From Typhlomys cinereus (taxonomy: Eukaryota > Chordata > Mammalia > Rodentia > Platacanthomyidae): DNA of 64,000 nt. Below, piece by piece: positions 11,191 to 23,975 of this stretch. Location of the stretch: NCBI GenBank assembly GCA_023101885.1, contig JALPQD010000016.1, positions 11,347,634 to 11,411,633 on the forward strand, read 5' to 3'. The notes beneath the pieces were generated by a model. The model saw nothing but the letters and a program-made list of their open reading frames with translations. It ran no database searches and had not been told where the DNA came from. How positions within the stretch are numbered: the stretch's first letter is position 1; each line of letters starts with the position of its first letter. Both the position numbers and the translations under genes were made by a program.

Positions 11191-14100
11191 TATTCTCCCC
11201 TTCCTGGATTGTTATATACAAATCCCTGCTATTTTCCCCTTGTTTTCTGCCATCGCTAAATGGCATTGTTCTAAGAATGAAGGCCCTGATAAGCCAAGAT
11301 CCCAGATGTTAAAGGTCTATGTTCTACATTTGAAAACATGGCCTAACATTTATCTCAACAATGCACTTCAAGGAGACTCTTATACAGCTAAGTTTTGGGT
11401 TTTGGATTTTCAGTTTTCAACTCTCATATTAAAAATTGTAGTTTGAGAAAAATAAAATAATAATTCATTATTAATATTACATCTCTTATTTTCAAACACA
11501 TGTACAATCAAGTGATAAGTATAATGATGTCCGTTAACATGATTTTGTGATTCCTACACTGTGTCTAAATGTTGACTCCATTGGGGTGTTGAACTATAAT
11601 ACATCATGTCGAACATTAGTTTATTTTTAATTCAGTCTTGCTATTTTTTCCAGTGCTGCTCATAAACATATGCATAGCCCTTGGATTTATTCCTTGGCAT
11701 ATTAAAGATTACACTGGATTATTAAATATTGCTTATTTTTGCTTTGTGTTTTAACACCACTGAAACAGAATGTTTTACCTTTTAGTAAATAGTACATTTA
11801 ATTAACAGCTCGTTAGAGCAACAGCATACTTCTTTCTAAGGCAGCTGTAAATTAATGGTGTCAACAATATGTTATATTTAATGAGTTTGACGTTTTAAAG
11901 GGTGAGAACAGATGTGGAGCTTGGATCATTAATTGGCAAAGATTAGTTGCCTTGAAACCATTTCAAACCACTATGGGTTAACTATTCTAGTTATAACTGT
12001 TCACCATCCTCTAATGACATGTGTATCCAGGAAAGAAATCTCTATTATACTTTGTAATGTATGCACATAATATCCCTAGGGATATCCAGGAAAACTTGGT
12101 GCTCTTACATTTCTATGTCTCTAACATTAAATCATTTAGACTTCTGTTTGTGTTTTTAAAAAAAAGAATATTGTTGATGTGGAATCATTGTTACAGAAAG
12201 TCTTATTTTCAGAAAAAAGCCAATGTTTCTAATTGCTTTTTCTTTACATTAATGCTTTATAGATACTTTTAAAATTTAAAACATTAATGAATTATCATTA
12301 ACATTAGAGAGGGTATATTTACTTCTTAATGACTCAGTGTCTTTGTAGTTAATTATAAAGACAACTGTGGGGATGACACACATTAGTGTCCAAATGTTGT
12401 TTGGCCTGTAAAAGATACTCCTGTAGAAGTGAAAGTGGTCATTGTTTTGTACTGCATGGCTATAATTCTTTCAATAGGTTTTATCACTTTTGTCATTTTC
12501 AAAGTTTACAGGTCCAGCTCTTACTAGGATATTTTTAATATTTATGTCATAGTTTCTAATCTTCTATAATTTGCAAAATAGAAGAGCAGCTTGCAATAAC
12601 AAAACACAGAAAATAAACTATGAAGAGTTTTATTGATCCACAAGGCTTTAACTGACAGTTTACTACAGTGAAAATGCAGCTTTAGAATGGCAGTACCAGC
12701 AGAAAGTATCCTAGTTACCATTTCCTCCTTTACAATCACAGATAAAAGAACAGAAAGGACATAAGAGCTATTGGAAGCAAATATGGGCTTATCCATTTTA
12801 GCTATTGTTTTTTCTTATGATTTATTTCACATGTATTACAGCCATAGTGACATTGCATATATTTCCTTTAAAAATCCCACATACTCATAAATTCCAGAAA
12901 TCATAAACGAGTATGGAAACATGCTAATGAATCTTAATTATTATATTTTATGCTTTCAACAAAAGTTTATAAGTTTATGGAATATTATAGCATGTTAGTT
13001 AGAGTATTCCTTGAAAAGAGTTTTTGCAAAATAAACATTGGTAGAACGCAAACTTTTTAATGAAGACAGAAAATGTTAAAATAAACTTAACCTGAAATAG
13101 ATTTTTTCTTTCATTTCTACTCTTTATCCAATCATAAAATGTCTTTACATAATTAACTATACATATTTTATTATTTTACTTTTGGTAAAGACAATTACAA
13201 GTAATTATTTCTTCACCACAGGGAAGGTTTCTGTAGTATAATTTAGCCTTCCAAAATTTTTCTGACTTAACGTATTTCAATGCTCATTCCAAAGTTATTT
13301 TCTTAATTTTTAATATTTGCAAATATGCATTGACAAAATGTTTTATTTGCTACTAATGTATATACTACAACTTATATATCAACACTATTTGCATCAAAAT
13401 AGTTTTCTGTATTAAATTGTATGCTCAAGTATAAAGAAGCACCTTCAGTATGAAGAGAGCATTGTTTGTCATGCTAAAAACAACCACACAGGATGGGTAG
13501 TAAGAGGTGAAAACACTTGAAGTAATTTCATTAATATATACAAGTGTCAAAGAATAAAAAATAAATTTTGGAAAGATTTAAATATAATGAACTTAATGAA
13601 AACTATCTCATCCATCTTTTTTGCATACCAGCAATGGATTGTTATTCACAATCCATTTTGCTGTCCACAAAATATTTCATGATGCTTGTGCCTTTTAAAT
13701 ATTTTTTTACATTCTTTTTTCACTTTCAGTAAGCCACCTTTATGTCAGATATTTCCCTTCTAACTGTGGAAGACAGAGATATTTTCTTATTTCCACATAC
13801 GTTTCCTTGTGACTTTCATCTATGAAACAGTTTCATGACAAGTTAAAATTGAATAAAATAATTAAATATCTTCACTGAATTCTCAGAACTCTTGGTCTCA
13901 AGCTTTAGAAGCTATACAGTACTATTAAATTCTGAAATATTAGAATTATAGGTCCTATGCTTATTGAATTTTTTGCTATATGAACATGATCCAGCTCCTT
14001 AATACATTCAGAATACCACCCAACATTACTGAAAGAAGAGACAAAATGCTAAAGAAAGTAATCTTTCGCTTACACCTCCTAATATGTTAATACACAGAGA

Positions 14101-15005
14101 TTTTGCATGATAAATTTGGATGTAAAATCCAATGTCTGTGCAGGATTTCCTTTGAACTGTTGATAAAGAAGTCGGTATGTTGATGAGTACACTCATTGCT
14201 TGCAAACACTGTCCTTGGCATTTGTGCTCTGTTTTTCATTCTAACAATATTGTTTTAACATTTCAAACATTTATAGTCTCATATAGAATAGTAAAAAAGG
14301 CTTATCCAAATCTCTATTAACTAGTGATCCTGAAGTTGTAACATTTCTCCTGACACTGTAAGCCTGTACACGTAGGGTGCTAAAATAGATTGCTCCTTCG
14401 ATCTTTTATCAGTAATTCATTCATTTACAAGTAGAAGAAAGTGGGATACAGGAGGGAGAAGTGAATCACTGCATGATCTTGAATAGCTCTTACTGATTGC
14501 AAGGAAACTAGTTAATTCACAGAAAGATGGTTGTGCTAAGCACACCAGGTATATGATCACTTTCCCCCCCAAACACCCTAATATAAACAGCCTCAAAATC
14601 CAAGAATAATATACTTGAGCAATAGATAATGAGGATTCTAATAGCAAGTTACAAAGATGAAAGCAAAGGCCACGAGTGCCCCCAGGACAGCAATTATCTC
14701 CTTTTTCAAATCACATTAGTCTGTTCAATTTGGTAGCATCATAAGGCAAGGTAGAATAGGTAACAGATTAAGAACTTAATCTCATACCTAGAAAGCAAGC
14801 TAATGTCGTTTCCATGAGCCAGGTAGATTCAGTAAATATTACACATAGAATGAGCTAAAATCTTTGGTGAATGTCAACCATTGAGGCAGTCATGCATAGT
14901 CGCAGGAAAATATACGGAGTCATGGCATAGATCATGTTAATATCTACCACAGATTCTAATTTATTCATAAAATAGAACTGTCATCTGTAGCACACTTGCT
15001 TTGCC
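11191..15005. other. Intronic DNA without repeats; possible conserved element
   Basis: No transposon remnant recognised over nearly 4 kb. The part at 11690-11965 has several TAATTA/TTAATTAA homeodomain-type cores and a CAGCTG E-box and looks like slowly evolving regulatory DNA, but this is inference from composition only. Frames such as 12542-12796 (minus, 84 codons) match nothing I know. Confidence 0.4.
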
Positions 15006-15037
15006 ATAAAGACATAAAGACACAAAGACATTAAGAC
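15006..15037. repeat. Short tandem repeat, 8-mer x4
   Basis: Four consecutive 8-mers: ATAAAGAC, ATAAAGAC, ACAAAGAC, ATTAAGAC. Confidence 0.9.
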
Positions 15038-15564
15038 ATCATGGTGCCTTGGAAAACAGTACATTTAAAAGAGACCACCAACATGCAGTAATGCTGTAAT
15101 TATAAGCACATTTAATAATGAGCTCCACATCTCTCATTCGAGTTATATCATGAAGGAACACTACTACAAAACCAGGGGAAGAACTAGCTGTTTATGATTA
15201 TGAATCTGTGTCACTGCTCTGACTAGTCAAATGCCTCCTAGTGATGCGAATGTCAGAATAATGAAAACCTAACTTATTTTATAGACTCAGATGCACATAC
15301 TGGTAAGATCTAAGAAGATACTTTGCTTATGACTATACAGAAGTTAAAACTCTTAGCTTCCCACCCCAAATCACAGTACTTTGAAGACTAGTCTATGAAT
15401 GAATTTCTCCACTCTATGCCAAAAATCCATGTGAAATTATGATGGCTTTTTGGAGAATGCAATTATTATTCAAAGAGTGGATTCTGAGGAAAACAAATGC
15501 ACCAAGCTGGAAAGGAGAGTCAATATCTATTTTATTCACTATTTTATTTCACTATTCACAAATT

Positions 15565-15635
15565 ACTGCCTGGCATGTGGGATCTACTAAATGAATAGGA
15601 ATTGAATGAGTCAATGAGTGATTAAAGATATGCTC
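15565..15635 (+). mobile_element. L2/MIR-type 3' end fragment
   Basis: CTGCCTGGCATGTGGGATCTACTAAATGAATAGGAATTGAATGAGTCAATGAG resembles the shared L2/MIR 3' tail (TGCCTGGCACATAGTAGGTGCTCAATAAATGTTTGTTGAATGAATGAATG). Short, so tentative. Confidence 0.45.
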
Positions 15636-18600
15636 TATTATTAATAACCTCAAAGGACATGGAGGAGACATTCCTTGATTCATGTGTGCTTTAGCGATTG
15701 CTATGAGGCACTGTGGAGAAAAAAACAAAGAGTGAACTTTATGTTACCTGTTAACCACTCACTTGTTCTGCTTACAAATAAGAGAAAATTTCCTTGAGGT
15801 TTTATCAGCGATTGCAAATTATCTAGCTGGAGATGAGAGGGAGCAGTCTGTTTGCATATTAGAAGGCAATGTGAAAATCAGTATGTATGGACAGTAAACT
15901 CCCAATTTCACTGCACTGTTGTTTATTTTTAATTCAGTTAATGTTTTGCAATTAATATCAATATTCTTATGAGCTCCTATGCTGAAAATCATGATATACT
16001 TTCAATTCTCAAAAATCCCATTTACCAAGAACTATATGTATTTAACAGTGGTATGGAAGACCATATTCTCAAATACCCTTTATTTCTATTTTTAGTTAGG
16101 TTACTATAATGAGGGATATACTCAAATAATTACTTAAGCTCCACAAACAGCCTTCTCCTTATTCATTTCTTTGCTTGGCTTCACAGAAATTGTTCACAGC
16201 CCTGTCAAATCATTGGCTTTCTGAGTAAGGGATGACAAAATACATATTGTTGCTACTTCCATTATTGCAGGCCTCTTATTAATATTTTTCATTCTATATT
16301 AGGTAGATGGGATAAACCTAGGACAGTCTAAAAGTTGTGAAATGAAGAGAGAAAGAGGGTAAGCAAATTTGCACAATTTGCTGGACAATAATTAACACAA
16401 CATTTTAATTTTTAATTAACTTAATATTTTATTACTAAAAAGAAAATAAAGTAATTATAACTTGGATCAAACACATAAAAGTCCAAAGTTCTTCCACTTT
16501 TTTGTGCCAGTTTGTATGTGTCTCAATCAGAAGAGCTGGGATTCAGATATACTTATGTATGATCCTGAATCCTGCACTTTACATAGCTCATAAAGCCTTT
16601 TTGCTCTATTTTATTCTAAATCAAATCTTTTTTTAGTGTGAAGCTGTGCAAATTGTCTCTTATACTGTGGCCAAATTAGGTCTGTGCTTTCTCTTTCCAT
16701 GTCTGCATAAAGCTAAGAGAAGCCAAGTAGTTGGAATTCCCCATTCAGGTCACAGCCCCAGACAGAATGTCACATGGTCGTGTCTAATGTTGTGTCTATA
16801 AAATGCTCACACTAATTCAAAATGCAGACTTCTGTGCATTTTGCACAGAAAAGAAGAAATGATTGTCAACCACATTTAGTACTTTTTTAGAAAATGAAAA
16901 TTTGAATAGACTGACAGCTCTTTTTTTTTTTTTCTCCAAATTCAGTTTTAATCCTGGGATTTTTTTCCTAAAGGGCAGTCATGTTTGTAAAATAACTATA
17001 AGGGAGAAAAGATCTATATCGTTATAAATAACAAATCAGTAAATAAAATTATTCTCTAATGACACAAATGTCAGTGACACAAATAAGGTCAGCTAAATAG
17101 AAACTATTGTTATGCATATATCTTTATACTTTTTATGATGTTCCACTTATCCCTATATTCTTTCAAGGTTGTGAAACAAAAGTCTCAGAAAACAGCTTTT
17201 TCAAAGAAAAGGAGTCATACTCTATGACATCTTTGAAAGAGCCAGCATAACTTTCATATAAGTATATACACACCAATTCATTTTCTTTCTATTTTTCATG
17301 AAAAGAATGTTCTGTAAGGCCATAAATGATTGCTAGAAAATTGACAGAGAAGCTTGGATGGGACTCACAACTTTGAATAGCATTTTGAGGACCACACGCA
17401 TAAATATATGCTATGTTTCTAAATTACACCACAGTATTCAGCAATCTCAGAACTAAATCATCTCCTGTAACACTCAGAGAAAACTAGATACTAAGGGCAC
17501 TGCTGTGTCTGACCAGAGTAATAATATCAAGATTTTCAATATTTGCAAAGGAAATTCTTCATTTCTGGTGATACCCTTGTACTCTTACTTCAAAAAAGAA
17601 AAAACATGGAAACTAAAAGTAAGAGGTTAAACAGGAAATTTGTATATATTCTGAAGGAAATTATGAAGTCCTATGCAATGTAGGATGAAGAATGGATTGT
17701 TATCTAGGTTTCTAAACTATCACATTGACTTTAATTAGAGTTTGTGAAACACAAATCAGTTTCATCAACAATATTTTTCTGGAAGCATAAACAATAAATT
17801 ATGTATTGCTATAGAGGAAATCTTTTACATCATACATGCATAATGGTTCTTCTCATATACATTTCCAAATTCATAATCCCTTGGATAACCTTTTTGTTGC
17901 AAATTGAGCATTGAATTTTATGATTCCACATTGAGAACAGTACTATAATTTACAAAAATAATAACTGAACTTTATATGCAAATTATAAGCAATTGGTTTG
18001 TTGTTTTATGCTTTGGGATAGTTCAAGTTGAGATTAGGTTGGACAGTGCCACCATATTGAAAACATGCATATAAAGATATTTATTATCATATTACTGTAA
18101 GTATGTAGCAGATATATTGCCTGGTAAAACTGGTAAGTATTGGTCAGCTGCAACTGAGGAATAGGATCTCTTGTAACAATTGATTAGAGACATGTTATTT
18201 AGTAAGATCTTTTTGAAGCAACATATAATAATAGAGGACCTTAAGAAGGCACAGATTTCTCAGAAGAAAACACAACTCACTTATCTAGCATGAGTCATCC
18301 TTCAAGATAGTTTAATTGTCCATGAATAAGCAGCCATCACTAGAGGGAAGACATATATCTCTCTGATAATACCCTGAATAAAAGAATAGGTTCCAGATGA
18401 CTCCAGGGGAGATTAGTGTTCATTCTGGATGGTTATTGATGAAGGAAGCAAGTTTTCTCTTGATGACAAAAAAATTCTGAAATTGACTCAGAGTAATTGA
18501 AACTATTAAAACAAAGTATTCGACCCTGTGCTGAACTGCCTCCTGCACAATAATGGTTTCCATAGCTCAGTATATTTGAATTGAGTGATTGTACTAATTT

Positions 18601-19165
18601 GGAAATAGGTTAGCCATTATGTGCAGAATGTCAAGTTTCATTTTAACAAAGAAAATGAAGCAAAAAATATTTGAGAAAATGTCTTCATGTTCAAATACAA
18701 GTCTAGAGATTCCATAACTATTTCTATGTTCTGTGAATATATTTATTGCTGCATTTCATCCCCCTCTTGTGCTTATACATTTTGAAAATTTATCTTTATA
18801 TTATAATAAACTTTAAATTGTAACTTATTAAAGTATAATATAAGCACATTGATTATTATACATTTTAGTGAGCCAAGTAGCTTTAATTATGATACCTTTT
18901 TAAATATTAACTCTCAGGATTAAGATATCTATAAAACTAACTTTTCAAATAAATCTGGTTTACAGCAATATGCCAGTATAGATACGATATAAGCTAAGAA
19001 GTTAAGAATTCTTAAGTCAAATTCTTAAGAAGAAGCATGAATTATACTCTGAAAATGAAATACGTTATGGGCACTGAGCCAACACAAGAAATGATTATTT
19101 TAAAGTTCTTTTCATCATTTATATTATTCAATTAATACTAAAGTCTTATTTTTTTCCTTTAACAT
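15636..19165. other. Intronic DNA, nothing recognised
   Basis: AT-rich, repeat-poor. It includes a T-run at 16919-16933 and a perfect 9-bp inverted repeat with a 3-nt loop at 16830-16850 (TTCTGTGCA / TGCACAGAA). The segment at 15780-15970 contains an octamer-like TTTGCATATTA and TAATTnA cores and is a second candidate for conserved noncoding DNA. Confidence 0.45.
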
Positions 19166-19169
19166 TTTG

Positions 19170-19265
19170 GTATTGCTGGGGTTGATCCCATTGCTCTGTG
19201 CATGAGAGACGAGAGATTTAATAGATCAGAGCTTTATCTATCTTTGAGATACATTTGATTCCCAA
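19170..19265 (-). mobile_element. ID-like SINE fragment, minus strand
   Basis: TTGGTATTGCTGGGGTTGATCCCATTGCTCTGTGCATGAGAGAC resembles the reverse complement of the rodent ID head (TGCTGGGGATTGAACCCAGGACCTCATGCATGC...). The remainder is diverged. Confidence 0.5.
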
Positions 19266-22200
19266 GAGCATCTTGTCAGAAGATCAAGGCTAACTAAAAG
19301 CTATAAGAAAGAAAAAGTCAGTTTCATCTAACATTATAGTTCTTTTACCAGCTTTTCAGGAAGTATAGGCAAGTTATAACTAAGTGACAGTTTACTCTGT
19401 ATATCTGTCCTTCCTAGACTGTTCATAATGTTCAGCGCTCCTTTTATATATATATCAATGCAACATTTCAGTATAAACCATGAAAATTCTAATTTTATCA
19501 GGTAGCACTCTGGCAATTCTAATCAAATTTATTTTCCTATTTCTTTTTTTTTGTGTATAATGTGCAGAATGGAGAACAGGTTTCTGTATGCTCTAAATTT
19601 TCTATAAACAAAATATCTCAGTGTCTATAAAAGGACTATTTATCTTCCCTGTCTTTTTATACTGGATTGTTGGGTATTTTCTATTTCCACAGTTAAAATA
19701 GAAGCCAATAATAAAGTGTGATCAGCAAACTACTTTCTTTATAAATTCACCCAACTGTACAATGAAGAAAACCTATCTGGAGTCCATAATTAAGAAATTC
19801 AAGGTGCTGCATACATTTGATATAAATGATTCTTCATATTTATGACCTTTAGCTTTCCTTCCTCCATACTGAGGACTGACTTTTCATTATGGCAGAAATA
19901 TGATTCCCATATATCTAGAAGGAGAATTATTTGTGAAATCATTCAGCTGTGTAGGATACAAGAGACAGCTCATTTCTATCTCATTTTGTCTTTGATTATG
20001 AATTAGTGGGGCGAAAACTGCAAGAGGGCCATCTATTTAAGAAGAAAGATCACAATAATTTTGAGCTGAAAGGCATGGCTGCATGCTACTTAGAATATTC
20101 CAAATAGTTAAGCTGTCTCCCTGAAGATCAAATTAAGTGAGAGGGTAATGCAGCCATCAAGAATGGATTTAAATATATTGGCCATCTGAAAAATCTAATA
20201 ATTTTTCTCCTAAGCTGAAATTTCTAACTTGTGGTGATCGTAGTTGAGAAATATCCATTCATAACCATTTTAAAGTTTGTTGTAAGAAGAAAAAATGATT
20301 CCAAATATAATTTTAAATCATTTTATTTCATGTGATCATATTTCCAACCAAGAGATATCACATAAATGATGCAACTGACCTGATTTTAGTTGCTTTGGCT
20401 TTTTCCAAACACTGATAATATATTACATTAATATGATATAACATTGACAGTGAGAAATTTAATAGATTTTCTGGTTGTCTGCTGACCTAAATGTATATAC
20501 ATATATGTAAGTATGTGTGTATATATCATCTACCTGTCTGTCTATATATCTATCTATCTTTCTATTTATCATCCATCCCTCTATTTATTTATCACCTTTT
20601 CTATCTGTATGCATTAATTTAGCCTTTATCCATCTATCCTTATAACACGTAAAAAACATATATTGTATATTACAAGCTTTTTTATTAATGTGACTATTTC
20701 TGTGCATTAAAAAAAACACAGAGTACTTTCATAGCAACCATATGATCATAGAAATAGTCTCCAAAGCTAAACTCATGAATTTCTGATACTAGGTAAAAGC
20801 AAACAGTGCATAAACTTTAAATATGTAGTCAACCTCCAGGTTCTTGATTTATTCTTTGAGAAGATGTCGAATATGGATAATAAATCCAAAATCATAGTGA
20901 GCATATGTCCTACTTTCAGGACAGTCGAGGTTTATGGTGTTTTCCAGACATAAATATGAATAACTCATTTCATTTTAACAAAATTATGACTGTTGAAATA
21001 AGAAGTTTCATACCAACTCTTTGCAAAGCAAATGAGCATATGATCAAAAATGAACCACCATGATTCACAGAACCCTTTCTATTTTGAGTCATTTTTATAC
21101 CTGACCTTCTTTCTTATACCTATGAGATAGGTTTAAACTGAGTTTATAGTTTTCAGTTATAAAATAAAACATAATCCATATCACTTAGCATATTCTGTTA
21201 TATAGTTTGTTGGAATGTAGGTTATAGCACTAAAACGTTTTCTGTGCTTTTGAAAATTTTCTTTATACCAGTTTTATGTATAAATTCATTCCCTGCTGAA
21301 CGAAAGTTTTTCTTCAAAAGTTTTAGATAATTTTAAATAGTCATCAAAGTTAAACTTTCCATGTTATCTACTAACAATTCATTTGTCCAATGCTTCTGTA
21401 TACAGTGGTCTATAAAACTTCTATCTTGAACTTATTGGATGGACCGGCTATATTGGTTATCTTAATGAGAAGGAGAAAATATTCTTTGTGGAGAAATATT
21501 GAACAGAAAGCATTTTATACGTAAAAATAACCCAAAGACACTGACATACAAATGAGAATGTGTTACAATTATGTAAACTCTCAGCTCAGAGGTTTTTTTT
21601 TTTGAGGAAACTTTTACCTTATATGAATTTCCATGAATTATAAATCTTGGAATTGATAAATAGAACAAAAATAATGTTCTTGTGTCAGAACTTCTCATAA
21701 AGGGAGGTAACAACTGAATACTCGAATTTTTAAAAATGGAAAAAAAGATTTTGTCACTTTAGTACTCATAATTATAAGAGCAAGCTAATTAATACAAGAA
21801 TAATGATCTTCTCATGTCCTTCTCTTTATTGCATGTATATTTTCCAAAGCAATCCCAAAGAACTAGATAGCATTGTGGTAAAAGGCAAGGCAGAAATTCA
21901 TTCAACATGAGACACAAAAATGCTATTGTATTTCATAGATAAATGTTCTCAAAATTTGTTGCTTCCTTTATTTCCTATAGAAAATAAATCCAGTCATCAT
22001 AAACTCAATTTAACATGAATAAAGTAATTGGATACCTATATAAAAATCAGTAAGAAAATACTTATATTTCATTTCTCATTTCATGAGAGCTAAAGTAATT
22101 TAAATACATTAGAGCCAATATAATGTTAAAATACCTTGCTACATATAGTCATATTAATATGTATATGAAATGGACTTTCAAAAATAAGCTATGGTCTTCA

Positions 22201-22833
22201 TGTACAATAGAACACAGTTGAAGGAAATGGTCTCCTAGGTGTATTCTAAAGAAAATATGAAATAGACTAAATATTTCCTATGAGAGACTAAACATTTAAA
22301 TCAATTTGGATTCCCCCCCAAAATAATACTGGTAATAAGGGTCCTTCAAGAAGGATTTTATGATCTGATTGATGTTATGAAAGTCAGTGCAGACTCAGAA
22401 CAAATGCCTCTAATGTGTATCCACAAACCATGCAAAATTAAAATAGTCTTTCCCTGAAAGCTTGGTAAACACTCAATTTAAACTTATCAACTGCAAACTG
22501 TAAGACAGCTCCTTCTTGAAAGATATCTTAGTATCTCATCTTAAAGCTCCTGGATTTTTCATGGGGGTTAAGCTATGATTCTCATTTTTAAAAGCAAGCT
22601 GATTGATGTATTCTCTGTGACAAAATTAACTTTCATATTAACAGTTTGATTCTATTGGTTAAAACCTAGAAATTGAAATTAATGTAATTATCTTGCCATG
22701 AAGCAAATAAAGTAGATTTATAAATCTCATGGATTAACAGAATCTATTTTAATCACATATTTTGGTTTTAAATAAACAGCATCTTATTTTTTGATGTCTA
22801 TTTTACACTGCTTCATGAAACAGATCTATTTAC
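19266..22833. other. Intronic DNA adjoining the 118-bp exon
   Basis: No exon or transposon recognised. 20525-20640 is a degenerate tetranucleotide tract (CTAT/TATC/CATC units) and 21595-21604 is a T-run. The last 30 bp before 22834 hold the 5' splice donor of the exon on the minus strand (GTAAATAG). Confidence 0.6.
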
Positions 22834-22951
22834 CTTCATTTTTCTTGATGGTGAAATTTGGATTGTTGACCATTTCTGGAAGAAGACTGTATAAGAAATA
22901 ATGTCCATTTTTGGGGTCATCTTTGTCCATAGCGCTTACTGTTTGAATGAC
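22834..22951 (-). CDS. Cdh8: Cadherin-8, 118-bp internal exon (EC5)
   Basis: Type II classical cadherin, a calcium-dependent homophilic adhesion protein of the plasma membrane, known mainly from neurons and synapses. On the minus strand the exon is preceded by ATTTTATGTTGCAG and followed by GTAAATAG, and is 118 bp, the usual length of this exon in type II cadherins. It starts in phase 0 and encodes 39 complete codons plus one base. The peptide opens [16 protein letters not shown] and ends [14 protein letters not shown] (residues 9-11) fits the DxD calcium motif of EC5, and NFT (32-34) is an N-glycosylation sequon. These residues match cadherin-8 as I remember it better than CDH6, 7, 9, 10, 11, 12 or 18. 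The first G of the next Asp codon is the last exon base. An ATG-initiated frame running in from 23023 is intron read-through, not a start. Confidence 0.93.
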
Positions 22952-23258
22952 CTGCAACATAAAATTGACATCAGTGTTTCTGATCACACTGGAGTGTTCC
23001 CATTGCTTTTGGCAGCTCATCAATAACCTTCTTGTTGTCGAATACTTTGTCCCAAAGACTCTTACTTTGCTTCCAAATTATCATAGTTTGTGATAAGAAG
23101 ATGTAGTAATCATTTTCAAACATTAACTGTGATAAGTTGATGAAAATTAAGATCATTACCTTCATGTCCATTTGGTTTCTATGACTTGAAATAGCAAAAT
23201 TACATGCCTATTGTAAAATTCCTCTGGACAATAGCACATGTCTTTTCAATTTGAGTAT

Positions 23259-23594
23259 TTACAGGCATCCAGAATGAGACTTGTAATTGTTACAATGGTC
23301 ACAGTGAGCCTCTTGGGACATGCTGAAGGAAAGAAGACTTAAATCTTGAATACTCAACTTTCTTCTCATTTTACACATCAGGTTGTACAAGGTAAGCCAA
23401 ATAAGAGTCTTCCTCAGCACAAATATAATGGCAACAACTTTCTGACTCCTTGCATCTGTTCCCTCGTAGTCATGAATAGTTTTCAAAGCTAGTGGATAAC
23501 ATATGCAAACAGTGCCTTGGAGTGTATCCTGAGATGAATAAATTATGGGGATTAAAAGAATTACCACTGTGCAGAGAACTATTTGGAGAGACAC
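23259..23594 (-). other. 111-codon open frame in intron, unidentified
   Basis: A minus-strand ATG frame of 111 codons with a hydrophobic start (residues 3-20 rich in I, V, L) and a basic middle part. I do not recognise a family. There is no obvious Kozak, splice context or poly(A) feature. In AT-rich intronic DNA a frame this long can arise by chance or from an old retrocopy. Coding status is not supported. Confidence 0.15.
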
Positions 23595-23939
23595 AGACAG
23601 TCGGAATTATTTGCTGAATGTGCTAGTATCCTTGGCAAAACTATGCTAACTTAATGCTAAGTGGTATGCTGGGGTGTCAGGGAATTAGTTTTAGTTTCTA
23701 TCTCTGATTTCACGATATTTGCTACTTCAATGGTAAAGTCCTAAAATAAAAACTAATGTTGTAAGAAGCATGGCTTATCTTCCTTATGTAAATAACTTCA
23801 ATGTAATTTCCACAAAAACATCAGCCAAGTCTGGCAATAAATGTGATAACACATTTAAAAAGGACATAGTAAAATTTAAATGTTCTCAGTTTTATGAAAT
23901 TTTTACATTATAATGATCTGCTCATTATGTTATGTCTGT

Positions 23940-23975
23940 TTGAACAAATAATGTTCAATTGAACAAATAATGTTC
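23940..23975. repeat. Short tandem duplication, 17-mer x2
   Basis: TTGAACAAATAATGTTC occurs at 23940-23956 and again at 23959-23975, period 19. Confidence 0.9.

Larger units (their letters stand above)
1..22833 (-). other. Cdh8: Cdh8 intron downstream of the 118-bp exon (partial)
   Basis: This stretch lies 3' of the 118-bp cadherin exon on the minus strand and runs to the window edge. The next expected exon encodes the end of EC5 and the transmembrane region (about 252 bp in type II cadherins). I looked for its codon pattern on the minus strand and did not find it, so this intron is inferred to be at least 22.8 kb. The stretch contains only interspersed repeats, microsatellites and AT-rich unique DNA, listed separately. 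The open frames here are short and match no family I recognise. Confidence 0.8.

Noticed and set aside
22826..23023. A 65-codon ATG-initiated minus frame covering the 118-bp exon as if it were a gene start
   Set aside because: The first 24 codons are intronic; a consensus TGTTGCAG acceptor and the exact cadherin homology start place the coding boundary at 22951.
22971..23171. A 66-codon minus frame just upstream of the exon
   Set aside because: It lies in the intron upstream of the acceptor, in a different frame from the cadherin, with no recognised homology or splice support.
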